From JBEKYD01 sp052148435 (GTDB taxonomy: Bacteria; Acidobacteriota; Terriglobia; Bryobacterales; Bryobacteraceae): a stretch of 64,000 nucleotides of DNA. The stretch is taken from positions 1-64,000 of the forward strand of contig JBKQIF010000041.1 of the NCBI GenBank assembly GCA_052148435.1, read 5' to 3'. The notes below the pieces were generated by a model that was not told the origin of the DNA, did not search any database, and saw nothing but the letters and a program-made list of their open reading frames with translations. Positions 40,813 to 48,849 of the stretch are shown here, one piece after another. A program made the position numbers and the translations under genes. Position 1 is the first letter of the stretch. Every line of letters begins with the position of its first letter.

Positions 40813-42354
40813 TCAAATGGTTTGCGGGTCCCAACCCTGGCGGTACTCGCGTGAGAGATACTTGTTGGCCTCGGGGACGTTGGTGATCGCGCCGGTATTG
40901 GCCTCGTATAGCAGCCGCTTGCCGGTTCGCAGCGCTACCGCGTAGAGGTTGACCGCCTCCGAAATCGCACCGGCGTTGAGGAAGCTGCCGGGCGAGTGCT
41001 GTTTGTCGCCGCGGCACGCCGAAACCCACTGCTTCAGCCCTGGCGATAGCTGAGGCGGTTGGGATCCGCCGTTCTGCGGGCGCGCGGGTTGGGGCGGCGG
41101 CTGAATGCCCTTCTTGCGGCGCGCGGAGATCAGGCGCGGGCTTTCCACGTTGAACCCGGCGAGGATCTTACCCTTGTCGCCCACGAACATCATGCCTTCG
41201 CGCGCCAGTTCCTGGCCCTCCGCCTCCAGTTCCACGGGCGTGGGCGGATGCATGCCGCCGTCATACCAGACCAGGTCGATGGGCCCGCGCCGCCCGCTCG
41301 CCGGATATTTGAAACGGACTACGCCGGCCAGCGGGAAGGAGAAATCGTTGCGGATGGTGGTGGAGACGCCATCCTTCAGCATGCAGGCATGGGTGAACAT
41401 CGGGTCGATGCTGGTTGGCCCGGAAAGCTCCAGCGCGTTGAACACGGTCCAGAGGCTATAGTGCCCCATGTCGGCCATCGAGCCGCCGCCAAAGTCGTAC
41501 CAGCCGCGGAACACCATGTGCGTGTAATCGGGGTGGTAGGGACGGGCGGCTTCGGGGCCAAGCCACAGGTCCCAGTCGAACCCCGCCGGCACCGGCGGCC
41601 TATCGGTGGGGATGGTGGCGTACTGCGGCCAGACCGGCCGGTTCGACCAGTTATGAACCTCCCGCAGCGTGCCGATGGCGCCGCTCCCGATCCACGCCAT
41701 CACCGGAGCCATGTCCCCGTTGCTGTCCCACGGCATGAAATGGGTCGAAACCCCGGTTTTGCGCGCCATCTCGATCACGAGTTGCGCTTCCTTCAGGCGG
41801 TTCGAGATGGGCTTGTGCGTGATGACGTGCTTGCCGCGCTTCATGGCCGCAATGGCGATCACCCCATGGAGATGGTCGGGGGTCATGATCTTGACGGCGT
41901 CAATGCCCTTCTCCTTTTCCAACATCTCCCGTGCGTCGGCGTAAGCGGCGCAGCCCTTCGACTGGCCCGACCGGCTCTGGCCGGCGTAGTAGGCTTCGAC
42001 GAAGCTGCGGCCCACCTCGCGCCCGCCAGGAATCGTACCCTCCGTCCCGGCCCGCCAATTCGGATCGCCCACGGCGCGGCGCAGGTCGCGCAGCAGGCCA
42101 TCCCGGCTCCAGTCGCGATACCCGGCCGCGTCCCTGTTCGGATCGCAGACGGCGGTGATCCGAATGTCCTCGGAGGCCAGCAGAACCGGCATCTCGCGCA
42201 GCCCCTCGGTGCCCGTGCCGACGCAGGCCAGGTTAATCTTGTCGCTGGGGGCGACCACTCCCGGTCCCCCCAACACGTGTCTGGGAACGATGGAAAAAGC
42301 CGCCGCGGCGGCCGCGCTCCCCAGAAATTCCCGGCGGTTGGCGCTCGATGTCAT
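40813..42354 (-). CDS. Tat-exported Gfo/Idh/MocA oxidoreductase
   Basis: From ATG 42354 (GGAGGAG upstream) the 513-residue protein has a Tat signal (NRREFLGSAAAAAAFS) and a Gfo/Idh/MocA NAD-binding fold: ACVGTGTEGLREMPVLLA, AVCDPNRDAAGYRDW, and the EK-like motif around MKRGKHVITHKPISNRLKEA. The large C-terminal domain (DLWLGPEAARPYHPDYTHM, WYDFGGGSMADMGHYSLW) matches the family subgroup of about 450-500 residues found exported in planctomycetes and acidobacteria. It probably oxidises a sugar or polyol in the periplasm in concert with the adjacent epimerase. Confidence 0.92.
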   Translation of the reverse strand: MTSSANRREFLGSAAAAAAFSIVPRHVLGGPGVVAPSDKINLACVGTGTEGLREMPVLLASEDIRITAVCDPNRDAAGYRDWSRDGLLRDLRRAVGDPNWRAGTEGTIPGGREVGRSFVEAYYAGQSRSGQSKGCAAYADAREMLEKEKGIDAVKIMTPDHLHGVIAIAAMKRGKHVITHKPISNRLKEAQLVIEMARKTGVSTHFMPWDSNGDMAPVMAWIGSGAIGTLREVHNWSNRPVWPQYATIPTDRPPVPAGFDWDLWLGPEAARPYHPDYTHMVFRGWYDFGGGSMADMGHYSLWTVFNALELSGPTSIDPMFTHACMLKDGVSTTIRNDFSFPLAGVVRFKYPASGRRGPIDLVWYDGGMHPPTPVELEAEGQELAREGMMFVGDKGKILAGFNVESPRLISARRKKGIQPPPQPARPQNGGSQPPQLSPGLKQWVSACRGDKQHSPGSFLNAGAISEAVNLYAVALRTGKRLLYEANTGAITNVPEANKYLSREYRQGWDPQTI

Positions 42355-42428
42355 CTGCTCCTCCCAGGCGGCCAGGCCGCCCCGGAGTAGAATAGCGGGA
42401 TTCATGGGAAGGGGCAAGGCCTCGAGTC

Positions 42429-42451
42429 AGAGCCGCGACCGTGAGGGAGCG
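42429..42451. repeat. AGCCGCGACCGTGAGGGAGCGGT repeat
   Basis: A related form (GCGACCGTCAGGGAGCGGT) occurs at 36055-36073 and another near 2604-2636 in reverse. It is short and of unknown role. It lies between the SUMF1-fusion and Gfo/Idh genes. Confidence 0.5.
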
Positions 42452-42479
42452 GTTGCCGACGATAACTGCGCCCCTACCC

Positions 42480-44666
42480 TTACTTCCCATCCACTACGCA
42501 GCGAAAGCCCAGCGTGGCGGCGCGGTCCTTCGATGGAGCCATCAGCAAGTACTTTCCGTGCTCGGTCAGCTTGTAAGTTGCCGGAAAATACCAGATGGAA
42601 TTCTGCGGCCGGTAGTAACTGCCTCCGCGCAGGATGCCCGCCCGCGTGTGAGTGTCCACAAACTCGTCGGTCCACTGCCAGACATTGCCGGACATGTCCA
42701 TTACGCCGAACGGGCTCACTCCCTCGGGGTGAGAGGTGACATCGGCCGGACCGGTAAGATCGCGCCCCTGATCCGTCGCCGGGACAGCCGAATCCTTCCA
42801 CGTGTTTCCCCACGGATATAACCGCCCATCCGTGCCCTGGGCCGCGTATTGCCATTCCCACTCGTGCGGCAACCGCTTGCCCGCCCAACCGGCATAGGCG
42901 CGCGCATCTTCCAGCGACACCCAGGTGACCGGCTTATTCTCCCACCCAACCGGAGGCGCGCCGTTCTTCCAGTCTTTCAGAAAGTTGCGGGCGTCCCGCG
43001 GTTTGTAACCGGAACCCGCCAGGAACTTACCGAACTCGGCATTGGTCACCGGGTACTTATCGATATAGAAGCTGTCGATCCGCATCACGTGTTCGTGCCC
43101 GCGGCGCGGCGAGTCTTCCCAGGGATACTGCACGTCCAGTCCCGCCCAGTTGGTGCCCTCAATTTCAATGCCCGTCACCTTGAACTGGAATTCGCCCGCC
43201 GGTATCTTCACCATGCCCTCGGGCGCGCTCGCGGGCACCCTGGTGCGCGGGCTATCGACGAGTTGCTGCGGCAGGAAATGCCACTCGTGCGAGTAGGCGG
43301 CCAGCGGCGTCCGCGTCAGCTCGCTCATGCGCTTCATGTAACTATCCAGATCCTTGACGCGTGCATCGGAATCCAGCGCCAGCACCGCCCCATAGCCATG
43401 GGCCTCGATGGAAAAAGACAGCACTGCCGCGCCGTTCCGCTCCACCGGCTTCAATTCGGTTCCGTTCCAGGCGTCATAGTAGCGGCGCCCGCTCGCGCCC
43501 GCGAGCGCGATCTGTTGCCCATTCACGTCGTATTCGTTCCGGTTGACGAACGTGTACAACGTGACGCCGCCGCCCGGGAACTTCGAGGCGAAGATGCCGT
43601 ACTGCTTCACCGGCACGAACGGCTCCCAATCCTTGCTCGACAGCAGATCGGCGAAGCTGCGCTCCACGGTGGCCACGCGCCGCAGCGCTTCGGCGTCGCG
43701 ATCGGTAATCTGATTCCAAATGCCCCAGATGTTCTCCCAACTGACGTAGCCCATTCCGTTGAAGAACGCGTGCTGCAAATCGTCGGTCTTGTCTCGCGCC
43801 CAGCGGTCGCAAATGTGCGACATGTGCCGCGGCTCCAGCCACTTCTGTTTACTCGCGGTGGGTTGAAACTGGAATGTCCAGTAAGCCCAGCTCTGGTTAT
43901 TCCACATCAGTCCTTCGTCGGCTTGCGGAGCCCCCTCCGGCTCGAAGATCACCGGATGACCGGTCTGGTCCGACGCCCTCCGGTACGCCCGCGGCAGGCC
44001 GGAAAACGTATCGCCATTCACTCCGTCCACGCCCATTTCCGCCATCAGTTGAGCGGTGGCGGCCCAGTGTGGCATACCCGGGTCGCGCGTGCCGTTGTCC
44101 CACGCCATGGTCGGGAACAGAACCCTGACGTTGCGCCGGTGAAAATCGGCGATCATCGCGCGCACGGCCTCGATGCCGCCGGGAAGGTCGCGCGCCAGGT
44201 CCCATTGGTTGCGGTTATCGATGCCGATGTTCGGATACACCGGCCACAGCAGCACGCTATCGATCCCGCCGTAGCGCTTCTCGAGATCGTCCAGATATTT
44301 GTCCACCGTCCAACGACCGGTGGCGGCATCGAACAAGGTCCGCTCTTCCACCATCACCTGCGGCGAAATGAAGTTACGCTGGGTCCACTGAAACTCCGGC
44401 CGGCGGTACTCGGCGTCGTCGTACCCCATGCGCGTCAGCCGCTCCGCGCGCCACGCTTTCAGGTCGCGAAGCCAGGCATCGTGGTCCGCATTCGGGTCGC
44501 CTTTGAACTGCATCATCTCCTGGTACCAGTCCTGCTGTGCGGCGAACTGGCCGGGCCCGGGGATCTGGTTCCCCCGCGGTTGGTGCTGCATGTCCTGTGC
44601 CAGGGACAAAGCGCATCCAAGAACGGCGATCACGATTGCGCCGCGGACGACGGACTCCTGGTTCAC
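42480..44666 (-). CDS. Exported TIM-barrel glycosidase-like/SUMF1 fusion
   Basis: From GTG 44666 (AGGAGA 8 nt upstream) the 728-residue protein has a signal peptide (GAIVIAVLGCALSLAQ) and a long N-terminal glycosidase-like region. Motifs there are LLWPVYPNIGIDNRNQWDLA, RVLFPTMAWDNGTRD, GVDGVNGDTFSGLPRAYRRA and VIFEPEGAPQADE, which place Asp and Glu where a TIM-barrel glycosidase acid/base could be. The C-terminal 250 residues are a SUMF1/formylglycine-generating-like domain (MVKIPAGEFQFKV, YPVTNAEFGKFL, RLPHEWEWQYAAQG, GNVWQWTDEFVD, GILRGGSYYRP). The catalytic Cys pair of true formylglycine-generating enzymes is missing, so it is probably a binding module. Two LacI-type palindromes precede it. 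Confidence 0.78.
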   Translation of the reverse strand: MNQESVVRGAIVIAVLGCALSLAQDMQHQPRGNQIPGPGQFAAQQDWYQEMMQFKGDPNADHDAWLRDLKAWRAERLTRMGYDDAEYRRPEFQWTQRNFISPQVMVEERTLFDAATGRWTVDKYLDDLEKRYGGIDSVLLWPVYPNIGIDNRNQWDLARDLPGGIEAVRAMIADFHRRNVRVLFPTMAWDNGTRDPGMPHWAATAQLMAEMGVDGVNGDTFSGLPRAYRRASDQTGHPVIFEPEGAPQADEGLMWNNQSWAYWTFQFQPTASKQKWLEPRHMSHICDRWARDKTDDLQHAFFNGMGYVSWENIWGIWNQITDRDAEALRRVATVERSFADLLSSKDWEPFVPVKQYGIFASKFPGGGVTLYTFVNRNEYDVNGQQIALAGASGRRYYDAWNGTELKPVERNGAAVLSFSIEAHGYGAVLALDSDARVKDLDSYMKRMSELTRTPLAAYSHEWHFLPQQLVDSPRTRVPASAPEGMVKIPAGEFQFKVTGIEIEGTNWAGLDVQYPWEDSPRRGHEHVMRIDSFYIDKYPVTNAEFGKFLAGSGYKPRDARNFLKDWKNGAPPVGWENKPVTWVSLEDARAYAGWAGKRLPHEWEWQYAAQGTDGRLYPWGNTWKDSAVPATDQGRDLTGPADVTSHPEGVSPFGVMDMSGNVWQWTDEFVDTHTRAGILRGGSYYRPQNSIWYFPATYKLTEHGKYLLMAPSKDRAATLGFRCVVDGK

Positions 44667-44680
44667 GATAGCTTCTCCTT

Positions 44681-44723
44681 GAATCGATTCCACATCCGTT
44701 ATCAAGGATAACGGAATCGATTC
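44681..44723. promoter_or_regulatory. Two GAATCGATTC operator palindromes
   Basis: GAATCGATTC occurs at 44681-44690 and 44714-44723, with centres 33 bp apart, about three helical turns. Between them CCGTTATC and GATAACGG form another 8-bp inverted repeat. An AATCGATT core with central CG is typical of LacI-family operators. The first site overlaps the 5' leader of the SUMF1-fusion gene (start 44666). A LacI-type repressor is not encoded in the window. Confidence 0.6.
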
Positions 44724-44788
44724 AACGAAAGCTTGCTCCTTCGCGAGGATCGGCTATTGGCTCAGGCGCCGCCGTCTGATGGGCAAAT

Positions 44789-44858
44789 GTGGCGCGCGCA
44801 CTCGTGCGTGCCGCGTCGAGTAAAGACCTGACGCGACACGCAGGAGGGCGTGCGCCAC
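44789..44858. repeat. REP facing pair, compact
   Basis: GTGGCGCGCGCACTCGTGCG followed by CCGCGTCGAGT and then an inverted copy ending AGGAGGGCGTGCGCCAC forms a 70-bp symmetric element of the same family as 32451-32686. It lies between the SUMF1-fusion gene's operators and the end of the activase gene. Confidence 0.75.
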
Positions 44859-44891
44859 GGCGGCTTATGTGAAATTGATTTGCGCCGTTCC

Positions 44892-45665
44892 TTAGCGAGG
44901 CGGACTGGCGCCGGCAACGCTCACCGGTACAGCGGCGGCTAGAAATGGCTCGACATTGGCGTTCACGGGCTGGGCCTCGTTCCAGCTCGGCCGAAACTCC
45001 ATGCCGAGGCCCGCGTACTTGCCCCCGGCGGCGCGATTATACGGCAGCAAATCCACTCGGACGAGGCCCGGAAGCGATCTGGCGATGCCGGCAATGGCGC
45101 GAAGATTGGCATCGGTGTCGGTGACTCCCGGCACCAGCGGAACCCTCATCACATAGGGCACATTCATCGAGCTCAGCACACGCAAGTTGGCCAGGATCGG
45201 CGCGTTGTCGACGCCCGTATAGCGAATATGCGTCTCCCGGTCGACCAGCTTGAGGTCGAAGTACACGAGGTGCGATTTGCCCGCGACCCGCCGGAACGCG
45301 GACTCCGTTGCGTAGCCGGCAGTGTCCAGTACCACGTGCACATTCGAGAGACGGTCGATGATATCTTCTACGAACGGCGCTTGCAGAAGCGGCTCACCGC
45401 CCGAGAATGTCACGCCTCCGCCGTTCGAGCGAAGAATGGCGGCCTGGCGGTTCAAGATCGCCGCGACCTCTTCGGCGGTGTAGCGGCGGCCGACGGTCCT
45501 TTCCCCCCGGGCCGTCCGCATCGCCTGCCGCTCCCCGGAAAGACCCTCCGGGTTGTGGCACCAGACGCACCGCAGCACGCATCCTTTCAGGAATACAGTC
45601 GTGCGCACGCCGGGGCCGTCATGAGTCGTGAACTCTCGTATTTCGTGGATGACTCCGGAAATCAC
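44892..45665 (-). CDS. Glycyl-radical enzyme activating enzyme
   Basis: The 257-residue protein is a radical SAM activase that abstracts a hydrogen from the glycine of its partner. The [4Fe-4S] motif C29-x3-C33-x2-C36 (KGCVLRCVWCHNPE) is intact, and GGGVTFSGGEPLLQAPF and LVYFDLKLVD are family signatures. The product is short, lacking the extra ferredoxin insert of decarboxylase- or eliminase-type activases, so it resembles PflA. It follows the glycyl radical enzyme by 6 bp. Confidence 0.92.
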   Translation of the reverse strand: MISGVIHEIREFTTHDGPGVRTTVFLKGCVLRCVWCHNPEGLSGERQAMRTARGERTVGRRYTAEEVAAILNRQAAILRSNGGGVTFSGGEPLLQAPFVEDIIDRLSNVHVVLDTAGYATESAFRRVAGKSHLVYFDLKLVDRETHIRYTGVDNAPILANLRVLSSMNVPYVMRVPLVPGVTDTDANLRAIAGIARSLPGLVRVDLLPYNRAAGGKYAGLGMEFRPSWNEAQPVNANVEPFLAAAVPVSVAGASPPR

Positions 45666-45671
45666 GGGTTC

Positions 45672-47807
45672 TCACAGTCCGTACAGTTGGCGCGCCACAA
45701 CGTGATCCTGGTACTCGGGCGCCAGTTCGCAGAAGTAACCGCTCCAACCCCAGACGCGCACGATGAGATTCCGATACAGCTCCGGATGGCGCTTGGCCTC
45801 CAGCAGTTTCTCGGCATTCAGGGCGTTGAGCTGGAGTTGCTGGCAGCCGAGTTGCGCAAACGTCCGCACCAGCATGGCGCATTTTGCGATCGAGTCCTCG
45901 TCGCGGAAAGCCAGGTCCGAAAGTTCCATAGTGATAGGGCCGCCGTTGCAGATTCGTTGATAGTCGATCCGGCTGAAGGCCTGAAGCACGCTGATCGGCC
46001 CGCGAATGGCTGCATTCGGCGACGGCGCCAGGTTGGCGCTGAAGAATTCGCCCCGCTTGCGGCCTTCGGCCGTTGCGCCGATAGGGGGCTCGGCATCGCC
46101 CGGCTCTCCACGGGCGAGCCAAATGTAATACATGGCGGAGCCGGTGCCCGGCCGCATCTTCCCGCCGCGGCCGTTGTCTTCGATGGCTTCACACGCCTCG
46201 GCAACGAACTCGAAAAGCCGGACCATCAACTGGTTGGCCTCCTCGTCATTGCCGGCCTTCGGCGCGTCCTCCGTGAGTTTCCGGAGGAGCGGTTCATAGT
46301 TCTCGAAGTTGTGGTCGAGAGCGTCCAACAGTTCACCAGCGGATACCGAGCGCTCTTCAAAAACGAAGCGTTTGACTGCCGCGAGCGCATCCGCCGCGTT
46401 GGCCGAAGCGGCCGCATGCAGGCCGAAGTTGTTGTACTTCAGCCCGCGGGAAAGGTCGCGGCCGTTTTCGAGGCAACCCTCCATGAGCACGGAGTAATAC
46501 GGAGCGGGGGGCAAGAGCAAGCGCCGGTATTTTTCGGCAAGCTCGAAGACCCGCGCCCGAATGTTCTCAGCGGTACGGCGGAGTATCGCTTCGAACCCCT
46601 CGCCCGATGACAACCCAACACGGATGGCTTTGTCGGCGGCGAGCGGGAGGGAAACCGCGCCAGTGTTGACCACCTCCATCCCTTTACCCGGAATGATGAA
46701 TTCCCAACAGGCCGCTACCGTGTAGTCGCGCGCATCCTCGAGGGCGTAGCCGTGTTTCACCAGGGCGGGGATTACCACATCGTCATTGGAATACTGCGGA
46801 AATCCCAGCCCGTTGCGGGTGAGTTCGGCTGCAAGACGGAGCAGAGACAAATCCGTTTCCGGGCAGATTCGCAAATTGATCTTTGGGTCGATCATGTTGG
46901 TGTAAAGTGCAACGCGGATGGCCATTGCCGTCAGCTCGTTTACCGCGGAGCTTCCGTCGGGCCGGACCCCGCCCAGCATGATCGTCTGGCCGTTGTCCCC
47001 CTGCTGGACGCCGGGATAGAGATCGCTATCTTTGTTCAAGGAGATGAAGAACTCCGCCAGGAGTTCTTCGGCGGCGCCCAAAGTAATTCGACCCGATTCA
47101 AGGTCGCGCTGGAGATATGGCCGCATGTATTGGTCGAAGCGGCCGAGACCGACGTGATAGTGCCCTTCCAGCCAAACCATCGCGTGCAAGATGCGCAAAG
47201 CCTGAAGCGCCTCGTGGAACGTGGCGGGCGCCCGGCCTGGCACCTTGTCGAGTATTGCGGCGACGCCGGCGAGCCCCATCTTACGCGTTGTCTCCGCGTA
47301 TCTGTGGACGAGCGCCAGCACGGCGTCGATGGTCTCGACCGAGGATTCGAGGAATTCCAGCGCGCGCTCATCGTGTCGCAGGCGGGATGCCGTCTCCGCC
47401 GCGATGCGTTTCCGTTCCAGCAGGCCCTGGCTGAGGACGAATCCCCAATCGGCGCAAATGTTGCTGATCGGACCCAGTTCGTGAAGCGTCCTGTCACTGG
47501 TCAGGGTCTTCCACTCGTCGTCGCGGTAGACTCGCGGGATTCCGGGCGTGGTGCGGGTGAAGACGATCCTCTCGTCGGGCAAGACGACCGGATTCTCGGC
47601 TTCGCAGACGCGCCGGAACGCGCGGGCGACACGCCTGGGCCACGACAACCCTTCAGACTCACACTCCGGCAGCACGTCGGGCGACTCAGCCGAGCGGTGA
47701 AGTTTGTGCTCGCCGTTCCGGATGCGGTTCCTCATGGAATCGAGGCGGCCGGTTGAAAAAGAACAGGCGCGGTCGAGAAAGTTGGGAGCGAGTTCGGTTG
47801 CAATCAT
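45672..47807 (-). CDS. Glycyl radical enzyme (pyruvate formate-lyase family)
   Basis: The 711-residue protein belongs to the glycyl radical enzymes, which use a radical on a C-terminal Gly to start chemistry at an active-site Cys. The radical Gly is probably Gly687 in IVRVWGWSGYF, 24 residues from the C-terminus, as in the family. Cys367 in AACWEFIIPGKG is in the position of the thiyl Cys and is followed after one residue by Glu (C-x-E), the arrangement seen in eliminase- or dehydratase-type members rather than the Cys-Cys of pyruvate formate-lyase. The usual RVxGY motif is changed to RVWGWS. The substrate is unknown. It is co-transcribed with its activase. Confidence 0.88.
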   Translation of the reverse strand: MIATELAPNFLDRACSFSTGRLDSMRNRIRNGEHKLHRSAESPDVLPECESEGLSWPRRVARAFRRVCEAENPVVLPDERIVFTRTTPGIPRVYRDDEWKTLTSDRTLHELGPISNICADWGFVLSQGLLERKRIAAETASRLRHDERALEFLESSVETIDAVLALVHRYAETTRKMGLAGVAAILDKVPGRAPATFHEALQALRILHAMVWLEGHYHVGLGRFDQYMRPYLQRDLESGRITLGAAEELLAEFFISLNKDSDLYPGVQQGDNGQTIMLGGVRPDGSSAVNELTAMAIRVALYTNMIDPKINLRICPETDLSLLRLAAELTRNGLGFPQYSNDDVVIPALVKHGYALEDARDYTVAACWEFIIPGKGMEVVNTGAVSLPLAADKAIRVGLSSGEGFEAILRRTAENIRARVFELAEKYRRLLLPPAPYYSVLMEGCLENGRDLSRGLKYNNFGLHAAASANAADALAAVKRFVFEERSVSAGELLDALDHNFENYEPLLRKLTEDAPKAGNDEEANQLMVRLFEFVAEACEAIEDNGRGGKMRPGTGSAMYYIWLARGEPGDAEPPIGATAEGRKRGEFFSANLAPSPNAAIRGPISVLQAFSRIDYQRICNGGPITMELSDLAFRDEDSIAKCAMLVRTFAQLGCQQLQLNALNAEKLLEAKRHPELYRNLIVRVWGWSGYFCELAPEYQDHVVARQLYGL

Positions 47808-47878
47808 GAGCCACCTTCACTGACCATATATTATAGATTCTTCTCGCACGACGCGTTCCCGTAGTCGATCTGCCACCA

Positions 47879-47926
47879 TGGCGCACGCACTTTTCGGTGC
47901 CGCATCGAGTCTCTACTCGACGCTTC
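47879..47926. repeat. Two-hairpin REP-like element, single copy
   Basis: TGGCGCACGCACTTTTCGGT then CCGCATCGAGTCTCTACTCG gives the same two-hairpin layout as the other copies. It lies in the 293-bp gap upstream of the glycyl radical enzyme; the rest of that gap has no supported gene. Confidence 0.7.
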
Positions 47927-48100
47927 CGCGACCGTGGCAGCGGGCGTCGAAGAGTGCGCCACATTTGCCGGTCGGGGGATGTGAGTTGTTCTTGCGTCGG
48001 CCTAACGGGTCGATTGGCCAAAGCGGGAGCGTTACAAACAACGAGGATGCTTGCGGACGAGTGTCCCCCGACTCATCTTTACGCAAGGGAAGCGCGTGCT

Positions 48101-48280
48101 TCACCGAATCAGCCGAACCAGTCCGTAACACACCAGGCAAATCCAGAAGTCGACCGCCAGTCCCCAATCGATCTGGTAGATGTCGTGTTGAGCGCGCGGT
48201 GGGAGGTATCGCTCAACGCCGAAGTAAATTGCATTTCCGGCCAGCACGGCAACCAGGGATTGCCAGAACCGCCGTTTCAT
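48101..48280 (-). CDS. Small two-helix membrane protein, 59 aa
   Basis: From ATG 48280 the product MKRRFWQSLVAVLAGNAIYF continues with RYLPPRAQHDIYQIDWGLAV and ends with a second hydrophobic helix. It has two probable membrane segments and a basic start. Similar short proteins occur in Acidobacteria, often near other genes without clear function. A longer upstream extension in the same frame has no merit. Confidence 0.6.
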   Translation of the reverse strand: MKRRFWQSLVAVLAGNAIYFGVERYLPPRAQHDIYQIDWGLAVDFWICLVCYGLVRLIR

Positions 48281-48326
48281 GAAGCCCGGTTCTCCAGCCG
48301 CGTGGCGATGATGAAGTTCACCGGCT

Positions 48327-48656
48327 TCAGAGTAGCATTTTGCCGGAGGCGGCTGCCGAGTGGGGCGGGCCTGCATGAGGATGCACCAGCGCTGCAGAGA
48401 AGAGGTCGATCACGCCCCCGGCGCCGATCGCCTTCGAGACGATCTGCCGGATGGCGTGGTCCAGTTCCTCTTCGGCCTTGCCGGCGACGGCACTCGACTT
48501 GACGATGGCGGCCTTCACTACCTGGAAGAACGCCACGTCGTCGCGGATGCGGATCGCCGAGGGGCCATCCGTAACCAGCTTGGTCTTGGACAGTGAGATG
48601 AAAGTCCCCGAGAGACGGACACGGCGTCGGGAACAGTTCCCCACCGCGCTTACCAT
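48327..48656 (-). pseudogene. Type I restriction enzyme HsdR C-terminal remnant
   Basis: The 109-codon frame contains IRIRDDVAFFQVVKAAIVKS, GKAEEELDHAIRQIVSKAIG and GVIDLFSAALVHPH. This matches the C-terminal helical domain of HsdR subunits (IRDDVAFFQAVRAAL... DLAIRQIVSRAV). The rest of HsdR (about 900 residues with helicase and nuclease domains) is absent and no hsdM or hsdS gene is complete nearby. It is a leftover of a deleted type I restriction system. Confidence 0.75.
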
Positions 48657-48676
48657 TTCAAGTTGTTAAACAGGGT

Positions 48677-48812
48677 TTACTGCTGACGTTCTTCGAGCTT
48701 GGCGGCACGTTCGGACACTGCTTCCATTTCCACATCGATTGCACGAAGCGCCGCCGCGTGAGTACGTTGACGGGCCTCCGCGGGAGACGCCCACTTATGA
48801 TACTCCGTCAGT
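48677..48812 (-). other. Open-frame fragment, possibly a broken gene
   Basis: The minus strand reads LTEYHKWASPAEARQRTHAA and ends with MEAVSERAAKLEERQQ at the TAA at 48677-48679. It looks like genuine coding sequence (amphipathic, coiled-coil-like) but has no start codon or ribosome-binding site upstream. It may be the tail of a gene lost with the restriction system. Low confidence. Confidence 0.35.
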
Positions 48813-48849
48813 TACGTTGTTTCGACTCGTTCCAACTTCTAGTCCAGTT

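Noticed and set aside
42480..43250. Calling the SUMF1 part a true formylglycine-generating enzyme
   Set aside because: The redox Cys pair needed for Cys-to-formylglycine conversion is absent from the RGGSYYRP region, and no sulfatase gene is nearby.
42849..44711. Plus-strand open frame of 620 codons
   Set aside because: Antisense to the SUMF1-fusion gene, which has a signal peptide, domains and ribosome-binding site.
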